Positions 1-8,751 of a stretch of 41,417 nt of DNA are shown piece by piece. Each line of letters starts with the position of its first letter. Positions within the stretch are counted from its first letter, which is position 1. The stretch is from Methylorubrum populi (GTDB lineage Bacteria; Pseudomonadota; Alphaproteobacteria; Rhizobiales; Beijerinckiaceae), in assembly GCF_002355515.1 (NCBI RefSeq), contig NZ_AP014813.1, forward strand, positions 1-41,417, written 5' to 3'. Under the pieces are notes generated by a model. It worked only from the letters and a program-made list of their open reading frames with translations, did no database searches and was not told the DNA's origin. The position numbers were made by a program, and so were the translations under genes.

Positions 1-112
1 TGGCTAGGCGAAGCTGGAGAGCGACAGGCGCTGCCTCGGGATCGTCAAGCAGCGATAGTGCCTCGCGCATTAGAGACAAAGCGACCGCGACGGCATCTAC
101 GCATTCACACAT
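1..112 (-). CDS. Small acidic hypothetical protein, N-terminal part (gene crosses the window ends)
   Basis: ATG at 112, preceded on the minus strand by GGGAGGGAGT as ribosome binding site. The frame is open to base 1 and continues without interruption from base 41417 to a TAG at 41332-41334, giving 65 residues in total. The joined protein contains ALSLMREALSLL and LRLAIEEAEGLNSP, matching ALILMRQAAELL and LRLAIETAEKMCSP of the protein at 12287-12466. The match runs through the join, which is the main evidence that the molecule is circular. Function is unknown; the composition suggests a small helical protein. It converges with mobC and lies downstream of the cargo antiporter gene. Confidence 0.75.
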   Translation of the reverse strand, partial: MCECVDAVAVALSLMREALSLLDDPEAAPVALQLRLA

Positions 113-238
113 ACTCCCTCCCACTATGATGCCATCACGGGGCGATTAAAGGCGCTCACCGCGTAGTGACCAGCAGCCTCCGATCCGCCTGCGATAGCGC
201 AATGGAGCCAAAAGAGCGTGCCAGCCTGAAAATCCGGT

Positions 239-1435
239 CTACGCTTTCTCCAATATATGCCGACCTTTCGCCAGCATCGGCGTGACGATCGGCATCGTCA
301 GCATTGTCGATCCGATAGCCACCAGAAGGAGCGTCGTGAAAAGATCAGAAGTAATGATCCCCTTATCCAGAAGAACGGTTATGAAGATTATCAATATGAG
401 GGCCTTGGTCTGTAGAAGCCATCCTATAAGCAACGACTCGGACAGTTCCCATTTGAGGATGCGCCCCGATGCGACCATTCCCAGAATCTTTGCTGCAACG
501 GAGACGGCGAGCAGGATGCCGGCTGCGACGAACGCGCCAGCGCCACCCATCTCCCAAGTAGTCTTCAAACCGGTCGAAAGGAAATAGAAAGGCATGATCG
601 ATATTAGGATGTTGTTTCTAAATGCATCCATCTTTTCAATCTTAAACCATTTGCTGTCGAGAACAGCTCCGGACAAGAATGCGCCTACCATGTAATGCAG
701 TCCAGCCCAATCCGCGCCAAGGCTGCAAAGAGCAAGCCATAGCAAACCATAAATCCACCGATCTTCGTCTTTTGCGGACGAGATGAGCTTGCGGATTATC
801 ATGGAGAACGGCACAAATAAGACGAAAAAGAGCGATTGCCGAGCAAGTCGCTCCACATCGATCAGGATCAAGGATAGAACGGCCCAGATCGCAACATCAT
901 CAAGGCTGGCGTATCGTAAAATCCTCTGACCCAGGCCAGTCCGAAGGATGGCCATGTTCTCCATCAAGAGGATCAGGATCGGCAGCGCCGTGACGGAGCA
1001 AGACATACCAACGCCGACCACTACCTGCCACGGTGCGCTATTCGGCCCCGCCCAATTGAAATGGGGCATGAGGACAGACGCGGCGATTGATCCTAGCGTC
1101 AGCGGCATAAGAAGCGCGAATGCAGCTACTGTTCCAGTTTCTCCGCGCTTCCGCCATGCTTCGCGAAGATCAAGCTCAATTCCAGCGATCCAAACAAACA
1201 GCATAATCGCCCACCAAGCGATGCCATTTATCGCGGTGAGAACCTGGGGGTTCATGATCGTGCCATATGTGCTTGGTGCCAACGATCCGAGAATGTTTGG
1301 ACCCAACAGTATTCCGCCTATGATCTGAACGACGACCAGCGGAGCCCAATCACTTCTACCAAGTAGACGCCAGACAATGTAAGGGGCGCCAAATATAACG
1401 AGCGTCGAGACGAGGAAAAGCTCTGTAACGGTCAT
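239..1435 (-). CDS. CPA2-type cation/proton antiporter
   Basis: 398 residues, nearly all in 11 to 13 hydrophobic membrane segments, with the glycine-rich LLGPNILG, a buried acidic pair in SLDDVAIW, and GAFLSGAVLDS and MPFYFLSTGLKT. These are typical of the Na+/H+ exchanger domain of the CPA2 family, but there is no C-terminal RCK/TrkA domain, so it is the short form. The inner-membrane protein would exchange a monovalent cation, or possibly an organic ion, for protons. It is the last gene of the cargo operon, 38 bases after the azoreductase gene. In a biosynthetic operon it may export product or protect the membrane potential; that role is inference. Substrate cannot be read from the sequence. 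Confidence 0.85.
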   Translation of the reverse strand: MTVTELFLVSTLVIFGAPYIVWRLLGRSDWAPLVVVQIIGGILLGPNILGSLAPSTYGTIMNPQVLTAINGIAWWAIMLFVWIAGIELDLREAWRKRGETGTVAAFALLMPLTLGSIAASVLMPHFNWAGPNSAPWQVVVGVGMSCSVTALPILILLMENMAILRTGLGQRILRYASLDDVAIWAVLSLILIDVERLARQSLFFVLFVPFSMIIRKLISSAKDEDRWIYGLLWLALCSLGADWAGLHYMVGAFLSGAVLDSKWFKIEKMDAFRNNILISIMPFYFLSTGLKTTWEMGGAGAFVAAGILLAVSVAAKILGMVASGRILKWELSESLLIGWLLQTKALILIIFITVLLDKGIITSDLFTTLLLVAIGSTMLTMPIVTPMLAKGRHILEKA

Positions 1436-1473
1436 GGAAAAGAAAAGCCTCTATCGAATAGCTCGTCAAGAAA

Positions 1474-2100
1474 TCACCAAGTGTCGGCGGCTGCCGCCAA
1501 GTCATTTCTGGCGTTTTCGATAGAAAGCTCAACGGCTTCTGGAGAGCCCCACTGATTTCCCGCGTTTACGGAACGGAAGTCGATCAGCCCCATGAACCCG
1601 AAGATAAAGCTCACATATTTAGTGAAATGGTCATACGCCTCGCCAGGAGTTCCCGGCGGATACTCTCCTGCACTTGCCCATACGAGCAGAAGCTTCTTTT
1701 TGGGGTCGAGTAGAGGACCAAAGCCCTTATCGGGGCTAAACGAAAACGTGTGACCCACTCGAACAATATTATCGATATATGCCTTGAACTGCCACGGAAG
1801 GGTAAAGTTGAACATCGGCGACGAAATGACAATATGACTTGCGCGATGAATGTCAGCTATCAAGCCGTCCGAAACAGCCAGAAGGTCGATCTGATCGACG
1901 GTGCGCTCTGGCGGTGGAGTCATGTTGGCCTTTATCCACGCATCGGACGGACCCTCCACGGGAGAAAGCCCGTAATCCTTTGAAATGGACCGGGCGTCCG
2001 GGTGAAGTGTGCTCCACTTATTGATGAATTGCTCTGCCAAGCGCCGGCTGACGGATTCAGAGCGTGGCGAAAAGTTGATGTAGAGGAGAGTGGCGGTCAC
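1474..2100 (-). CDS. FMN-dependent NAD(P)H azoreductase/quinone reductase-like flavoprotein
   Basis: 208 residues with a flavodoxin-like fold. INFSPRSESVSRRLAEQF near the N-terminus is the FMN phosphate-binding segment, and SPMFNFTLPWQFKAYIDNI (residues about 93-111) is the AzoR family signature around the isoalloxazine ring. Length fits AzoR (about 200). The family reduces azo compounds and quinones by two-electron transfer from NAD(P)H. The start overlaps the amidase stop by four bases (2097-2100), so translation is probably coupled. In this operon it could supply reduced flavin to the halogenase-like enzyme or detoxify a quinone intermediate; neither is shown by sequence. Related reductases are sometimes controlled by Rrf2 regulators, and one is encoded divergently at 9831. 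Confidence 0.82.
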   Translation of the reverse strand: MTATLLYINFSPRSESVSRRLAEQFINKWSTLHPDARSISKDYGLSPVEGPSDAWIKANMTPPPERTVDQIDLLAVSDGLIADIHRASHIVISSPMFNFTLPWQFKAYIDNIVRVGHTFSFSPDKGFGPLLDPKKKLLLVWASAGEYPPGTPGEAYDHFTKYVSFIFGFMGLIDFRSVNAGNQWGSPEAVELSIENARNDLAAAADTW

Positions 2101-3611
2101 AGGGCAACTCCGTTTTCTTGAGCAATCGACAGTTCCAGAGCGAGAGCTGCCGAGATTGAAAGATGGTCGCCGCCGGGGTGCGCGACGATCTGAACAGCTC
2201 GGGGCAGTCCTTCACGTCCCATAGCGATCGGCGCGACGGTGGCGGGATTACCCAAGGCGTTGAAGATCGCGCAGCTCGCGATATCGAATGGGTACAGGAA
2301 GGCCCTGTTGTGACGTGGAGCTGCCCCAGGCACAGGAGGGCAGATCAACAGCGCATCGGGCGCGAGCATCGCCGACAGCTCGTCCGCAAGGGATTTCCCG
2401 CGGTCGGACCAGCGCTTCCAATATCGGGGTCCGGTTTGGTCTACGCGGGCTGCGAAGGCCAGGATAAGGCCGGCTGCGGTGTGTGTTCCGCGGCCGACGA
2501 ACTGGGCTGAGGCCTCTCGGATCAACTTCACCCGTGACCCGTTGCCGATCATCAGACCGAGATCAAAGTCGGCCGCCGACCGCAGCGTACCGAGCCAGAT
2601 GAGAAAGGCATCGCGCAGGAGATCTGCACGCACCTCTTTTACGCTCGCTCCCCATGTTTCCAGATGGCGGGCTGCGGTCTCGATCGCGGCGACTTGAGAT
2701 GGGTCGAACCGTCTGGAGCCCCAAATGGTCGGCTGCGGCAGCAGATAGACCGTTTTTCCAGCAATGGTCGCCGCGGAGGGAGCCTCCCGAAGCGGATCGT
2801 GGGAGAGGCCTGGCTGAATGCCGTCCGCACCCGCGACTACCTTGAGCAAGGGCCACAGGTCGCGGGCGCTCTTTGTGATCGGACCAGGTGTGAAGAATTG
2901 CGCTAAGGCGCCGGCGTGAGCGGTCGAGCCCTGATCCATAGGCGTGTGGCCGGTCAGGGGCACAGCGCCCGCACTCGGCTTGTGAGCGAACAGTCCGCAA
3001 TAGGCGGCGGGTATGCGTACTGATCCGCCCCCGTCTGCACCCATTGCCGCCGTCACTGCGCCTGCGGCTACCAGCGCGGCATCGCCGCCAGAGCTACCCC
3101 CCGGCGTCCGTGTTGGGTTTTGCGGGTGAAGAGCGCGGCCAGTCAGGCGGTTCACTGTCTCCGGCCACAGCGCCATTTCCGCCATAGACCCCAATCCGAC
3201 GATGACCGCCCCTGCCGCCCGCAGCCGCGCGACTACACTTCCGTCCTCCTGGGCGACACGGTTTCGGTTCAAGCAAGAACCCATCATCCAGGGCGCGCCG
3301 GCTACGCGCAGCCCCTCCTTGACGGTGATAGGCAATCCCAGCAGTGGATGGGTGCTCAGGGCCGCCATGCCGTCCTGAAGAGCAACCCGATCTGCGGCCT
3401 TCGCATCGCTTCGGGCTTGGTCCTCGTTGAGCCAAGCCAGAGCGCCCAGCCGCGGACCCGAACGCCGGAGGCGTCCGAGGGCGGCTTCCGCGAGATCGAC
3501 GGCCTGCAATTCGCCGCTGGCCACGGCGCGCGCGATCGAACAACCGTCGTCCACCGCAGTGAAAGGGGGGCCAGGGCAGAGATCGGACACTGTGGCGGCG
3601 TCGCCGATCAT
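2097..3611 (-). CDS. Amidase-signature family amidohydrolase
   Basis: 504 residues. The Ser-cisSer-Lys triad is recognisable: Lys98 in LPITVKEG, the glycine/serine loop GGSSGG (171-176), and the nucleophile Ser197 in DGGGSVRIPAA. The family hydrolyses C-N amide bonds; it includes fatty-acid amide hydrolases, GatA and aryl-acylamidases. The usual GSDTGGS is GADGGGS here, still compatible with catalysis. Overlaps both neighbours by four bases. With an N-acyl amino acid synthase in the same operon, a plausible substrate is the N-acyl amide it makes, or the enzyme could transfer the acyl amide to another acceptor. That assignment is inference. Confidence 0.85.
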   Translation of the reverse strand: MIGDAATVSDLCPGPPFTAVDDGCSIARAVASGELQAVDLAEAALGRLRRSGPRLGALAWLNEDQARSDAKAADRVALQDGMAALSTHPLLGLPITVKEGLRVAGAPWMMGSCLNRNRVAQEDGSVVARLRAAGAVIVGLGSMAEMALWPETVNRLTGRALHPQNPTRTPGGSSGGDAALVAAGAVTAAMGADGGGSVRIPAAYCGLFAHKPSAGAVPLTGHTPMDQGSTAHAGALAQFFTPGPITKSARDLWPLLKVVAGADGIQPGLSHDPLREAPSAATIAGKTVYLLPQPTIWGSRRFDPSQVAAIETAARHLETWGASVKEVRADLLRDAFLIWLGTLRSAADFDLGLMIGNGSRVKLIREASAQFVGRGTHTAAGLILAFAARVDQTGPRYWKRWSDRGKSLADELSAMLAPDALLICPPVPGAAPRHNRAFLYPFDIASCAIFNALGNPATVAPIAMGREGLPRAVQIVAHPGGDHLSISAALALELSIAQENGVAL

Positions 3612-5365
3612 GCAGCCGCCGCTTCTGTTGGCTCGTGTGAATTTACCGTATTTTCACGATGCCCCGAACCAATAGCTCTCCCTGCATGGTTCGCATGGTC
3701 ATGGTACAAAAACGCATAGGGAGGCTGAAACTCACTACGCTTGAACGGGTCGGACGATGCCTCACGTTCGTATGTCCAAGGAGCCACACGTAACAAAGCA
3801 GAACGAGCGATATCAGCGAACGCAGGGACAAGTTGAGTTGCTGCAAGAGTCCAGTATCTAGGTTTCCCTATAACATCCAGCAGCGAGATTGCTTTCAAGC
3901 GCAGAGAGGCGCGTTTCAGAAAATATCTGCTAATCAGCTTTCCGCGAGGAATGTCATCGGGTCTGTAATAGCTAAATGGTACTGTAAGCTCGTACAGCGC
4001 AGGCGCCCGCCGAATAATCGAATGAGGGTCGTCAGTGCGCGCAAGGGCGTCGAGCAGCTTCGGAAAAGGGTAGACAGCCGGTTGAGACCCAGGAGGGTAT
4101 CTTTTAAGTAGCTTTGCTACTTGCATAGCGACACCGGCATTGAGAAATGCGCCGCTCATATAATTTGGAACAACAAGGTGGAAATACCCCATGTTGGCGA
4201 CCACAAGGGTCCAAGCCATTTTGATGGGGTCGTCCATTATTTCGTACCAGTTACTCCACTGGTCTTGTAAGGCGAGCTGCGCGCGAAGATGAGATTCCAT
4301 TGCCCCAACATATGAGGGGGTGAGAGAGCCGTTTTCATGCTTGCGTATGATCGATGTGATTTGCGGAATCTGGTGTGCGAGATAGGCTATTCCGGCGCTG
4401 TTAGCCGGATCAAAGGTGAAACCCGCGTCGCCCAAGAGGAACCAACGTCCTTTCGGGTCATAATAGCTTTTAGCTTCGTACATATAATTGTAGTATCGAC
4501 TTTCATCGACCTTTCGCCCGGATAATACAAATCGCGCCAATGAGGGGTGATCCCTCTCAAGCACTTCAATCAGCTTATCCATGCTCATTGTTTTATCGCC
4601 GAGCATTTCAGGTCTGTAGGTAATGCCGAAGCTCACCAAATCGGCACCGGAGGCAGAGCGCATCGGAATGACCCAAATCCAATAGCCGCGGCCATAGAAA
4701 TGATGGGTCACATAGTATGAGTCGAAGCAATGATGCTTTATCTTAGAAAGGTTGAGGCCCGTGAGAATTTCACGCTTGAACCCTTCTAGTCTGAACCAGT
4801 AACTGCATCGCTGATAGGCTGGCTCAGCCTGCAAATGGAGTTGTTTCGTAAGGAAGCGAGACCGACCCGAACAGTCAATGACGTAATCGGCCTCTATTGT
4901 TTCGATCGCATCTTGATTGGTTTTTATATCAACCCGGTGCTTTATTTTTGGCTCGCCCGACAGATGTACATGCTGGACACGCCCCTTTATAGGAGAGGAA
5001 ATGGCATCTACCCGCCGACCCAACTCGCGGTCAAAGCTATGTCGGTTCAGATTGTACGACGGTAAGCGGATGATGCCAGGAGCTTCGTGTTGGATATACT
5101 CTGGTCCCGCTCCAGATGCGTCACGGGGAAGCTTGAAATAATAAGTGAGGCCATATTTATGTAGATGCTCCTCTTCTAGGTGATCGCCTAATCCCAAGGC
5201 TTTGAGGAACTGAACTGTGACCTCCACCGTCGACTCGCCTACGACGGGAAGGCGATCATCGCCCGCGTCGATTATGGTGAGGCTGGCATCCGGTAGCTGG
5301 TTGGCCAGGTAGAGAGCGGCCAGCTTGCCGGAAAGGCCGCAGCCAATGAGCGCGATCTTTGTCAT
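3608..5365 (-). CDS. Flavin-dependent halogenase-like FAD oxidoreductase
   Basis: 585 residues, somewhat longer than typical tryptophan halogenases (about 500-540). The N-terminal Rossmann motif is IGCGLSGKLAA (residues 7-17). GESTVEV (43-49) resembles the GE(A/G/S)T motif of PF04820. Lys70 in HLHKYGL sits where the catalytic lysine of PrnA/RebH lies. WIWVIP (229-234) fits the WxWxIP motif that separates flavin halogenases from monooxygenases. GDAGFTFDPANSAG (312-325) matches the second FAD contact. These suggest a two-component enzyme using reduced flavin from elsewhere. Base composition looks clearly AT-richer than the backbone. Overlaps its neighbours by four bases. A non-halogenating oxidoreductase of the same fold remains possible. 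Confidence 0.75.
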   Translation of the reverse strand: MTKIALIGCGLSGKLAALYLANQLPDASLTIIDAGDDRLPVVGESTVEVTVQFLKALGLGDHLEEEHLHKYGLTYYFKLPRDASGAGPEYIQHEAPGIIRLPSYNLNRHSFDRELGRRVDAISSPIKGRVQHVHLSGEPKIKHRVDIKTNQDAIETIEADYVIDCSGRSRFLTKQLHLQAEPAYQRCSYWFRLEGFKREILTGLNLSKIKHHCFDSYYVTHHFYGRGYWIWVIPMRSASGADLVSFGITYRPEMLGDKTMSMDKLIEVLERDHPSLARFVLSGRKVDESRYYNYMYEAKSYYDPKGRWFLLGDAGFTFDPANSAGIAYLAHQIPQITSIIRKHENGSLTPSYVGAMESHLRAQLALQDQWSNWYEIMDDPIKMAWTLVVANMGYFHLVVPNYMSGAFLNAGVAMQVAKLLKRYPPGSQPAVYPFPKLLDALARTDDPHSIIRRAPALYELTVPFSYYRPDDIPRGKLISRYFLKRASLRLKAISLLDVIGKPRYWTLAATQLVPAFADIARSALLRVAPWTYEREASSDPFKRSEFQPPYAFLYHDHANHAGRAIGSGHRENTVNSHEPTEAAAA

Positions 5366-6963
5366 GAGGATGCGTCCGCGGTTTGGAACGAAGGGGAGGG
5401 ACGTTGGTATCGGCCGGGGGCAATCAGCCCGTCAGGGTCGATCACAGCCGAGATGGATTGCGCTAGCCGCCAGTGGTCGTCCGCAGTGCTGGTGGCTTCT
5501 TCCATAAGCGCGCTGTGAAAGCGGTAAGGCTGGAAGCCGAGCTTGCGTCCTTCATCGATCAAATGACGCAGGCATTCCAATGCGCGGGCGCTATTCGCTT
5601 CATCTCGTGGAAAAACGAGCGGTATCGTACTGTCAAACCCCGAAGCGGAAACAGTAGAGAATGTTATGGCGGCGTCAAATCCATGTTTCTGGCAAATGCT
5701 ATTTGCCATTTCAGTGTAAAGAGATACGGAAGCAGCTCGCATCGGAACTATAGGTGCGTACCAAAGAAGCCCGCATTTATCTCTTGCTGGATTGAGGTTG
5801 CTTTCTGGAACGTCACCAGCCCGCTTGCTGTATGCCAAAGGCAGAGCAAATTCCTCTGGATAGCCGGATAGTACGTTATGCGCCGAAGCAACCGAGTTTT
5901 GAAGCGCAGTGAGTTTCCGCCCGATGAGCGGAATGCCCGAGCAAAACCGCAGGAGTCGAAGTTTCATAGGGTTGATGAATACGACTCGACGCGACAGGGG
6001 GCTTAAAGCGCGGCGTATGATCTTCCGGCCTGCGGCTATCGCTGCCGGATCGCCATAGAGAACGCCCGTCCCGATCCACGGCGCCCCGGCTGACGCGGAG
6101 CTTCCCGCCACCAGCGAAACTCTGGCCGAGTTCATCAGGTTGATGCCCCCGATCATGAGACCTGATCGGGTCATCAACTCCCTCACCGCCGCGACCGCGG
6201 CCGGAAGGTGGCGCTCGTCTGACAGCCAGAAGCAGAACATTTCGGTTCGCTTGGGCCGAGGGGCGAGCTGGATGGTGGCGCTGGTGACGATCGCACCGCC
6301 ATTCTGAGCGAACAGGCCGTCAAGGTAAGGGCCGACACCCCAGCGGTAGACCGGAAGCCGGGACGCGTCGGTTCCGTTCGGATCGAGAAAGGGAGAGGTG
6401 TATCGCGTGCCGCTCGCCAGCACTGCCGTCAGGCCGAGGACGGCTTGGAAGTGGTCCGCGATCGGGGTGAGGCCATAGCCTCGCTCAAGGGCATTGCCGA
6501 GCAAGCTGCAAGAAGGACCGGCGCCCGTCGTGGGAACCATGTACGAAGCATCCCGCGCCTTGAGAAATCGATCAAGATCGCCCTGGGTGACGCCTGGCTG
6601 GACCGTTACGATACCGAGTTCTTCGTCAAACGAGAGGATGCGGGTCATCCCGCTCAAATCGAAAATGACTTTGGTGTCGCTGGACGCCGGGCGGATCGAG
6701 CCGTAGCCCCAGTTTCGGCCGGTCGATACGGGTTGAACGCTCAAGCCGTGCTGGCGCGCCAGCGCAAGTGCCCGCTCCACTTCGTCTGTCGTAGAAAGCT
6801 TGACGATGACAAACGGCGCGCAATCATCGCCATGAGCAAAGGTGTCTCGACCTCTTACCAAGGCCTCCCGATCATCGAGCAGTCGGCCCGCATCTCCACA
6901 TTCCGAGATCGCATCTCGAAAGGCCCAAAGCTTTGCAGTCTTGCTGTTACAATCCATCTTCAT
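5362..6963 (-). CDS. VAO/PCMH-type FAD-linked oxidase (4-cresol/vanillyl-alcohol oxidase-like)
   Basis: 533 residues. The N-terminal FAD-binding_4 domain shows the pyrophosphate loop STGRNWGYGS (80-89) and GNALERGYGLTP, which in this group contacts FAD. The C-terminal half, with NPMKLRLLRF, KCGLLWYAPIVPM and ITFSTVSASG, follows the pattern of p-cresol methylhydroxylase and vanillyl-alcohol oxidase, which oxidise 4-alkylphenols through a quinone methide. Such an activity would fit an N-acyl tyrosine or tyramine substrate made by the neighbouring synthase; that is inference. It overlaps the methyltransferase stop and the halogenase start by four bases each. The covalent flavin attachment residue could not be located with confidence. 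Confidence 0.8.
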   Translation of the reverse strand: MKMDCNSKTAKLWAFRDAISECGDAGRLLDDREALVRGRDTFAHGDDCAPFVIVKLSTTDEVERALALARQHGLSVQPVSTGRNWGYGSIRPASSDTKVIFDLSGMTRILSFDEELGIVTVQPGVTQGDLDRFLKARDASYMVPTTGAGPSCSLLGNALERGYGLTPIADHFQAVLGLTAVLASGTRYTSPFLDPNGTDASRLPVYRWGVGPYLDGLFAQNGGAIVTSATIQLAPRPKRTEMFCFWLSDERHLPAAVAAVRELMTRSGLMIGGINLMNSARVSLVAGSSASAGAPWIGTGVLYGDPAAIAAGRKIIRRALSPLSRRVVFINPMKLRLLRFCSGIPLIGRKLTALQNSVASAHNVLSGYPEEFALPLAYSKRAGDVPESNLNPARDKCGLLWYAPIVPMRAASVSLYTEMANSICQKHGFDAAITFSTVSASGFDSTIPLVFPRDEANSARALECLRHLIDEGRKLGFQPYRFHSALMEEATSTADDHWRLAQSISAVIDPDGLIAPGRYQRPSPSFQTADASS

Positions 6964-7832
6964 AGTGGTGCGGCCAGTCCGCCCAGCTTTAGAAATAACC
7001 GAAGCTGGTTGAGTTCGGACTGACGGCTGCGACTCAAAGTCTGGACCGCACGCCGATAAGCAGTAACTACCGATGGCCGCAGCGGAGTGGAGGGAAGCGG
7101 TGTGCTCACGACTATCACGAGCGGCGCGATGATAGTACGATGCAACTCGATCCCGACCCGATCGAGTTTGACAACCTCGTCGGCAAAATCGGTTGGCAGA
7201 AAGGCTGCTTTCAGGCTCGCGCGATAATCCTCGCTCAGGGCCGTGCTTTCAGTCCGAGCCACGAGGGACACGAACACTTCGATGGCTTCCATGGAACGAA
7301 GGCGCCCGAAATCCATCAGATAAAGCGTGCCATCCGCGCGCAATACTCGCCCGATTGCGCTAAAGCAGCGAGTGAGGGCAGATCGATCGGGGAGATGATG
7401 TAACGCCATTGATGATATTACCGCGTCAGCGGAAGACGTTTCAAAATCGTCCAGCGTCGAGAAATCTCCCGAGCGATAGGTGACATTCCCCAACCCGAGC
7501 TTTGAGGCTTGCTGCCTTGCGGCGTCGAGCATCGCAGGCGCAAGGTCAACACCAATGAACTCGACGGCGGGGTTCCATTGAGCAATAATATTCAGTAACC
7601 GACCTGAACCGCAGCCGAGATCGATTACCTTGTCGCCCTCTTTCAAGCGAGCTGATACTTGAAGGGCGTTGTAAAGGTAAGGTCCATACAGTGCGCCGTC
7701 CTGATCGCCACAGCTTGAATAGTCTGCGACTGTCTGACTGGCGTTCATCACTAGCTCAGTCTCGGGAATGCGATCGGCACGACGCCCTTTGAAGGCCTCA
7801 TGCAGGACAGCTCGTACAATGGCGACGCTCAT
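6960..7832 (-). CDS. SAM-dependent class I methyltransferase
   Basis: 290 residues from ATG at 7832. This start is chosen because it overlaps the upstream stop as ATGA (7829-7832), the pattern used throughout the operon; the frame is open further upstream to 8060, inside feeM. Motif I is VIDLGCGSG (69-77), the acidic residue binding the ribose is in IGVDLAP (93-99), and motif IV is near SSADAVISSMALHHL. This is the Methyltransf_11/25 fold used for O-, N- or C-methylation of small molecules. Substrate is not readable; a phenol or carboxylate of the pathway product would fit. Confidence 0.85.
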   Translation of the reverse strand: MSVAIVRAVLHEAFKGRRADRIPETELVMNASQTVADYSSCGDQDGALYGPYLYNALQVSARLKEGDKVIDLGCGSGRLLNIIAQWNPAVEFIGVDLAPAMLDAARQQASKLGLGNVTYRSGDFSTLDDFETSSADAVISSMALHHLPDRSALTRCFSAIGRVLRADGTLYLMDFGRLRSMEAIEVFVSLVARTESTALSEDYRASLKAAFLPTDFADEVVKLDRVGIELHRTIIAPLVIVVSTPLPSTPLRPSVVTAYRRAVQTLSRSRQSELNQLRLFLKLGGLAAPL

Positions 7833-8740
7833 ACGGTCCCCTCCGCCATGAAGCTGACATCGGGGAAGTGCCGGTGTAGGACTCTTGCCTCGCGCTCTTG
7901 AATCGTTTCCGCTGACAACGAGAATCGATTGAATAAGCGGAGAACATCCACGTCCTTCAGTGGTCCGGACGACCGCTGACTTTCCGCATAGTGCGGATGG
8001 TCTGAAAAATTGAACCGATCTGTTGGGCCACAGAAAAAGCTGTAGAAGTCCCGGCGACATTTCGTATCAACGATACGATCGCGGTAAACGCGGTAAAACC
8101 GTAACTGTGCCCCGAGTATATCGAGCCTCAATGGTAACGAGGCGGCGCCTTGAAGATCCTCATAACGCTGAGGCGGGCCGATAACCTCAAATAGTAATAT
8201 GTTCTTATAGAAGAACTGTGCTGATGGATGCACGGCTATGAGGAGATCGTCCACGCGCCGCCATTGCCGAGCCCAGCGGTAGAGCATGTTATAAAGCATG
8301 ATGGACAGGCCGCTCCGCCGGTAGTCTGGCCGAACGGCGAGAGCGCCCACCTCTGCTACGCTGCGGAACAACTTTCTGATAGCGACAGCCTCGGCAGGGT
8401 GGACCTTCTCCATTGGCAGGCCAAGGTCAGAGTCCTCGATAAGCGAGATTGTCCCGATAACCTCGTCACCTGACTTCGCAATAAATGTCGTCGTAGTTGG
8501 CAGAAGACTTATGATCTGTAGCCGCATCTGCCCTTCACGAGCGATGCCGCGCCGTACATAGCTTTCTTTCAACAATTCAAAGGCGGCCGCCATCTCTGCC
8601 TCTGACGAAGCAATCTTAAACTCGACGCCAGGGAAATCCAGATCGCTCGCTGCAATGCGGCGAACGGCTACATGACGCATCAATCCGGGAGGTGTAAACC
8701 GGAGGTGAGCATTCTTAAAGCGGCCGATCTTATCCGACAT
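7829..8740 (-). CDS. FeeM-type N-acyl amino acid synthase
   Basis: 303 residues with a GNAT-like core. EVGALAVRPDYRRSG (130-144) carries the acyl-donor pyrophosphate loop seen in N-acyl amino acid synthases and related to LuxI, and HPSAQFFYKNILLFEVIG (171-188) is a conserved family segment. Known members (FeeM and environmental-DNA NAS enzymes) move a long fatty acyl chain from acyl carrier protein to the amino group of tyrosine or another amino acid. No dedicated acyl carrier protein gene is present, so host ACP or acyl-CoA would be the donor. It is the second gene of the cargo operon, 11 bases after the alkC-like gene, and overlaps the methyltransferase gene by four bases. Residue specificity cannot be predicted here. 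Confidence 0.8.
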   Translation of the reverse strand: MSDKIGRFKNAHLRFTPPGLMRHVAVRRIAASDLDFPGVEFKIASSEAEMAAAFELLKESYVRRGIAREGQMRLQIISLLPTTTTFIAKSGDEVIGTISLIEDSDLGLPMEKVHPAEAVAIRKLFRSVAEVGALAVRPDYRRSGLSIMLYNMLYRWARQWRRVDDLLIAVHPSAQFFYKNILLFEVIGPPQRYEDLQGAASLPLRLDILGAQLRFYRVYRDRIVDTKCRRDFYSFFCGPTDRFNFSDHPHYAESQRSSGPLKDVDVLRLFNRFSLSAETIQEREARVLHRHFPDVSFMAEGTV

Positions 8741-8751
8741 ATCGCACTATC

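Noticed and set aside
7833..8060. N-terminal extension of the methyltransferase into feeM
   Set aside because: ATG 7832 gives the ATGA overlap used by all neighbours and a normal methyltransferase N-terminus; the extension is Arg/Pro/Ser-rich.
7829..8740. LuxI-type acyl-homoserine lactone synthase
   Set aside because: The fold is related, but the sequence blocks fit N-acyl amino acid synthases better, the LuxI N-terminal signature is missing, and no LuxR gene is nearby.
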